The notes beneath the pieces were generated by a model. The model was given only the letters and a program-made list of their open reading frames with translations. It had not been told where the DNA came from and did no database searches. From positions 1 through 9,034 of the forward strand of contig SLKF01000046.1 in assembly GCA_007134725.1 (NCBI GenBank): a stretch of 9,034 nt of DNA, written 5' to 3'. Of this stretch, positions 6,647-9,034 are shown one piece after another (the stretch's first letter is position 1; each line of letters begins with the position of its first letter). Source of the DNA: Clostridiales bacterium. Lineage in GTDB: Bacteria > Bacillota > Clostridia > Peptostreptococcales > T1SED10-28. The position numbers and the translations under genes were made by a program.

Positions 6647-6702
6647 AAAAACCGATGGGGACTATTAAGAACAAACTTCTTAGTAGTCTCCATCGGTTTT
6701 TT
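6647..6702 (+). terminator. Bidirectional terminator between convergent genes
   Basis: Positions 6647-6671 and 6677-6701 form a 25-bp stem with two G-U pairs around a CAAAC loop; the core is ACCGATGGGGACTA against TAGTCTCCATCGGT. T6 at 6697-6702 serves the antiporter operon. The A5 run at 6647-6651 becomes a U-tract on the minus strand and serves the symporter gene, whose stop lies about 20 nt away. Confidence 0.92.
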
Positions 6703-6721
6703 GTTTACTCACTTTAAACTA

Positions 6722-8080
6722 TTATTCCTTTACAAACTCCTCTTTGTATAGACTGTAAAAGATCAAAGAGATACCAAAGGCGGCGGCTGCGAATAAAGAG
6801 GTGGAATATACCCCGATTCGCTCTACCCCATCGGGAGTGGTGGTCAGGCTTTCGAAAAAGGATAACTGGGAACCGAAAACCAGGAGGACAGGAAGAACCG
6901 ATATGGAAAGTAAAAAGGCCATTTTTAAAAATAAACCTTGAAGTCCGAAAAACAAGCCTTCCGTATTTTTTCCCGTTTTTTCACTGAACACGGAACTGAT
7001 TTCACTGAGCATAGCCGGTGGAAAGATAAAGGCTGCTCCCGCCACGGGAATCCCAATTAAGGCAAAAATGATAAACCCGAAATACTCGGGAAAGACTCTT
7101 CCAACTCCAAATAATGCTATGGATAAAAGAATCAGCAGAACGAGAGAGATTACCATCGGGATTTTATAGCCGATTTTCTTGCACAGTTTATTTATGGGAT
7201 AAAAACAGAGGGCAGAGACTCCGAAAAGCAGGGCCGAGGCTAAGGTAATGTAGGCAGTACTGTAGCCCATTATGTCCTCTACATAATAGTTTAAAGAAGC
7301 CCGTAAGGTGTTAAAGCCTAAAAAGAAAAATAAGAATCCAAATAGATACATAACAAAGGGTCGACTGTTAAGCACCATTTTTATGGAAGCGAAAAAAGGC
7401 TCCGTTGAAATTTTTCCTCCGGAAAATTTCCGTTCATCAATGGTAAAAGAGGTAATCCAAACCCCGACTAAAGCCAAGGAAGAAAGTAAAATTACCATAT
7501 ACCGAATCCCTTGTAAATCGTCGCCGCCTCCAAGGACTTGAATTAAAATCCCCGGTAAGATCATGGCGATGGCCGTATAAAGCAGTCGAAAAACCGATTG
7601 CCAGGTGGATAGATTCAAACGATCGCTTCGATTTTGAGAGATTTCTGGAATTAAAGCATTGTAGGGTCCTCCCACGATGGTATAAAAAATAAAAAACAAA
7701 GACCCCACCACGGATAAGTAAAGAAAGGTGGATAGATTCCCCTCACCGGTAACCGGATAAAAGTATGCAATGGTACTGAGGGACAGGGGTAAAATCCCGG
7801 CAAAAATAAAGGGGATTCTTCGGCCCCATCGGGAATCAAAGCGATCGGAAAGAAATCCGACGATGGGCTCGAAAATCACATCTACAAATCGGGCAATCAG
7901 TAGCGCAAAGGATATCAGTATGGGAGGTAACAAAGGTGTCAGTGATGAGGATGCCGGAGGCAGATAGAAATATAAAACCCATTGGGCAAATATCTGGTCT
8001 ACAATGGCATAACTCACACCAATCCCATAAAGCACCTGGATTTTTAATGATAAGTGAGGGGTTATCTTCTCGGACTTCAA
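6722..8080 (-). CDS. GPH-family (MelB-like) sugar:cation symporter, MFS
   Basis: A 452-aa membrane transporter of the glycoside-pentoside-hexuronide:cation symporter family with about 12 hydrophobic segments. The diagnostic helix II to loop 2-3 region is IARFVDVIFEPIVGFLSD followed by SRWGRRIPF (62-91). In MelB of enteric bacteria the matching residues are Arg52, Asp55 and Asp59; here they are Arg64, Asp67 and Glu71, so the second cation-site acid is Glu. GGPYNALIPEIS in the middle of the N-half is the second family motif. The start is a TTG (complement of 8078-8080) supported by AAGGAG 7 nt upstream. The substrate is likely a small glycoside or sugar acid but cannot be named: no glycosidase or sugar-catabolic gene lies next to it. 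It is divergent from pepF and convergent with the antiporter. Confidence 0.87.
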   Translation of the reverse strand: MKSEKITPHLSLKIQVLYGIGVSYAIVDQIFAQWVLYFYLPPASSSLTPLLPPILISFALLIARFVDVIFEPIVGFLSDRFDSRWGRRIPFIFAGILPLSLSTIAYFYPVTGEGNLSTFLYLSVVGSLFFIFYTIVGGPYNALIPEISQNRSDRLNLSTWQSVFRLLYTAIAMILPGILIQVLGGGDDLQGIRYMVILLSSLALVGVWITSFTIDERKFSGGKISTEPFFASIKMVLNSRPFVMYLFGFLFFFLGFNTLRASLNYYVEDIMGYSTAYITLASALLFGVSALCFYPINKLCKKIGYKIPMVISLVLLILLSIALFGVGRVFPEYFGFIIFALIGIPVAGAAFIFPPAMLSEISSVFSEKTGKNTEGLFFGLQGLFLKMAFLLSISVLPVLLVFGSQLSFFESLTTTPDGVERIGVYSTSLFAAAAFGISLIFYSLYKEEFVKE

Positions 8081-8087
8081 AATATCA

Positions 8088-8093
8088 CTCCTT
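8088..8093 (-). promoter_or_regulatory. Ribosome binding site for the TTG start of the symporter
   Basis: On the minus strand AAGGAG stands 7 nt before TTG AAG TCC. No ATG in the first codons has comparable support, so the non-ATG start is the best choice. Confidence 0.8.
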
Positions 8094-8146
8094 ATATCGT
8101 CTTCTTAATACTTAATCCATAATACTTTTAAATGATAGTATCTATT

Positions 8147-8152
8147 ATTATA
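8147..8152 (-). promoter_or_regulatory. Candidate -10 of the symporter gene
   Basis: The minus strand reads TATAAT here, about 65 nt upstream of the TTG start. At 16-18 nt further upstream I find no convincing -35 hexamer, so the promoter may need an activator or lie elsewhere in this AT-rich stretch. Confidence 0.35.
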
Positions 8153-8179
8153 TAGTAAGGGTAATAAAAAGGGTATGCT

Positions 8180-8227
8180 AAATGAAGATTCATTTTTCAA
8201 AAGTTTTCTGAATTACTTCTGCAGAAG
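8180..8227. promoter_or_regulatory. Palindromes in the symporter/pepF divergent region
   Basis: The 269 bases between the symporter and pepF are AT-rich and hold no gene that I can support. AAATGAA-GA-TTCATTT (8180-8195) is a dyad with 7-bp arms, and CTTCTGCAGAAG (8216-8227) is a perfect 12-bp palindrome. Both lie upstream of the candidate -10 of the symporter and of the pepF promoter, so they could be operator sites for either gene. No regulator family is recognised, and AT-rich DNA yields such dyads by chance. Confidence 0.3.
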
Positions 8228-8291
8228 AAGATCAAACAGATAAAAAATAATTATATGAATAAAAAAACTAATTTGAATACCGAAATAATTG

Positions 8292-8320
8292 TTGAAAAAT
8301 TTCCAATAGAAAGATATCAT
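8292..8320 (+). promoter_or_regulatory. Predicted sigma-A promoter of pepF
   Basis: TTGAAA (8292-8297, 5 of 6), a 17-nt spacer and TATCAT (8315-8320, 5 of 6) predict a start near 8327, giving a leader of only about 23 nt before the pepF ATG. Confidence 0.72.
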
Positions 8321-8349
8321 AGAACTATCATAAAATAAGGAGGCTGATT

Positions 8350-9034
8350 ATGAAAAAGACATGGAATCTGGATGCTCTGTATGAATCCTTTGACTCGGAG
8401 GCTTTTCAACAGGATTTTTCGGCGTTAAAAAAAGACATTGAGGAGATGACCCGGTGGGCGGAGGAAAACTTCAAAGACAGCGACCGTCCGGTGGAAAAAC
8501 TGGAAAAGACGTTGAAGGATCAGGAGAAAGTGGGTTCCCGGATGCGAAAGCTGATGACCTACGCCAACCTTCGGGCGGCCACCAATGCCCGGGATGAACA
8601 GGCCGTGATGTACATGGAAAAAATCAACAAAGCCGTTACCGAGCTGACCAAGGCTTCGGTGCTGTTCGATAAGTGGTTAAAGGAGCGGGAGGATCTTCAA
8701 AGTCTGATCGACTCCTCCGAAATGCTGCAGCAGTATGAGTTTTACTTAAAGGAAAGCTATCAAAAGACCCAGTACCTGTTATCGGAAGAAGAGGAAGTGA
8801 CCATTGCGAAGATGCAGGAAACCGGATCGAAGGCCTGGTCCAATCTGCAAAACGTTGTCTCGTCGACGCTGATGGTGGATATAGAGCTGGATGGGAAAAA
8901 GCAGCAGCTGCCGCTGCCCGCCGCAAGAAATCTGGCCTTTCACAAGGATCCTGAGGTCCGCAAAAAAGGATATCAGGCGGAACTGGAGGCTTATAAAAAA
9001 ATCGAGGAATCCTCGGCGGCGGCCCTGAACGGCA
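8350..9034 (+). CDS. pepF: Oligoendopeptidase F (M3 family), 3' truncated
   Basis: The frame opens at ATG 8350, 6 nt after a strong AAGGAGG (8337-8343), and stays open to the right edge (228 codons). The N-terminus MKKTWNLDALYESFDSEAF, then QEKVGSRMRKLMTYANLRAATN and later LPLPAARNLAFHKDPEVRKKGYQAE, are typical of the helical N-terminal half of PepF/M3 oligoendopeptidases, which usually run to about 600 aa. The catalytic HExxH zinc motif lies in the C-terminal half and is outside the window, so activity cannot be judged. Known role: cytosolic cleavage of peptides of roughly 7-17 residues, which would feed dipeptidases such as the PepV-type enzyme nearby. Codon use differs from the upstream genes: 17 of 24 leucines are CTG, and GC is visibly higher (about 60% in 8521-8580). 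Confidence 0.92.
   Translation, partial: MKKTWNLDALYESFDSEAFQQDFSALKKDIEEMTRWAEENFKDSDRPVEKLEKTLKDQEKVGSRMRKLMTYANLRAATNARDEQAVMYMEKINKAVTELTKASVLFDKWLKEREDLQSLIDSSEMLQQYEFYLKESYQKTQYLLSEEEEVTIAKMQETGSKAWSNLQNVVSSTLMVDIELDGKKQQLPLPAARNLAFHKDPEVRKKGYQAELEAYKKIEESSAAALNG

Noticed and set aside
8636..8926. Antisense open frame in pepF
   Set aside because: Low-complexity Ala/Ser/Arg-rich translation expected opposite a higher-GC coding strand; the sense frame is clearly an M3 peptidase.
1..9034. Search for CRISPR arrays, tRNA/rRNA genes, insertion sequences and known riboswitches
   Set aside because: No regular direct repeats, tRNA-like cloverleaf, transposase motifs or recognisable riboswitch cores were seen on either strand.

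Overview
The window looks like chromosomal DNA from a Gram-positive Firmicute, most likely an anaerobic member of the Clostridia. The evidence is strong AAGGAG-type ribosome binding sites, some TTG starts, intrinsic terminators, a CIRCE/HrcA heat-shock operator, a PepV-type dipeptidase and PepF, and a base composition by eye in the mid-40s % GC. I see no phage genes, transposons, CRISPR arrays, tRNAs or rRNAs. All but one of the full genes can be assigned to a family with good confidence. No species is claimed.

Layout, left to right. (1) A 5'-truncated SagB/ThcOx-type nitroreductase gene enters from the left edge (1-635, +). (2) htpG (759-2663, +) has its own sigma-A-type promoter with a perfect CIRCE operator over the predicted transcription start, so it should be repressed by HrcA. 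(3) A terminator-like hairpin (2726-2781) separates htpG from a tight two-gene unit: an M20 dipeptidase of the PepV type (2822-4198, +) and, 3 nt later, trmB, the tRNA m7G46 methyltransferase (4202-4843, +). (4) A long A/T-tract hairpin with a GAAA loop (4899-4954) ends this unit. A 21-codon mini-ORF with a good ribosome binding site runs into it. (5) A new promoter (4978-5006) drives a small PII-like protein (5066-5410, +) and, 5 nt later, a membrane cation:proton antiporter of the CPA2 type (5416-6585, +). (6) A strong bidirectional terminator (6647-6702) lies between the antiporter and a convergent GPH-family sugar:cation symporter (6722-8080, -). (7) A 269-base AT-rich divergent intergenic region (8081-8349) holds several palindromes and a good promoter for pepF, an M3 oligoendopeptidase (8350 to the right edge, +), which is cut off.

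How the genes fit together. PepV and PepF both serve intracellular peptide breakdown, although they are separate transcription units. HtpG and TrmB are housekeeping functions (protein folding, tRNA modification). The most interesting unit is the PII-like/antiporter pair. The antiporter is only 389 aa and has no C-terminal nucleotide-binding (RCK/KTN) domain, and the gene just before it encodes a small protein with the layout of a PII nucleotide sensor. The inference is a two-part system in which the PII-like trimer reads a cytosolic nucleotide or metabolite and gates ion exchange in trans.
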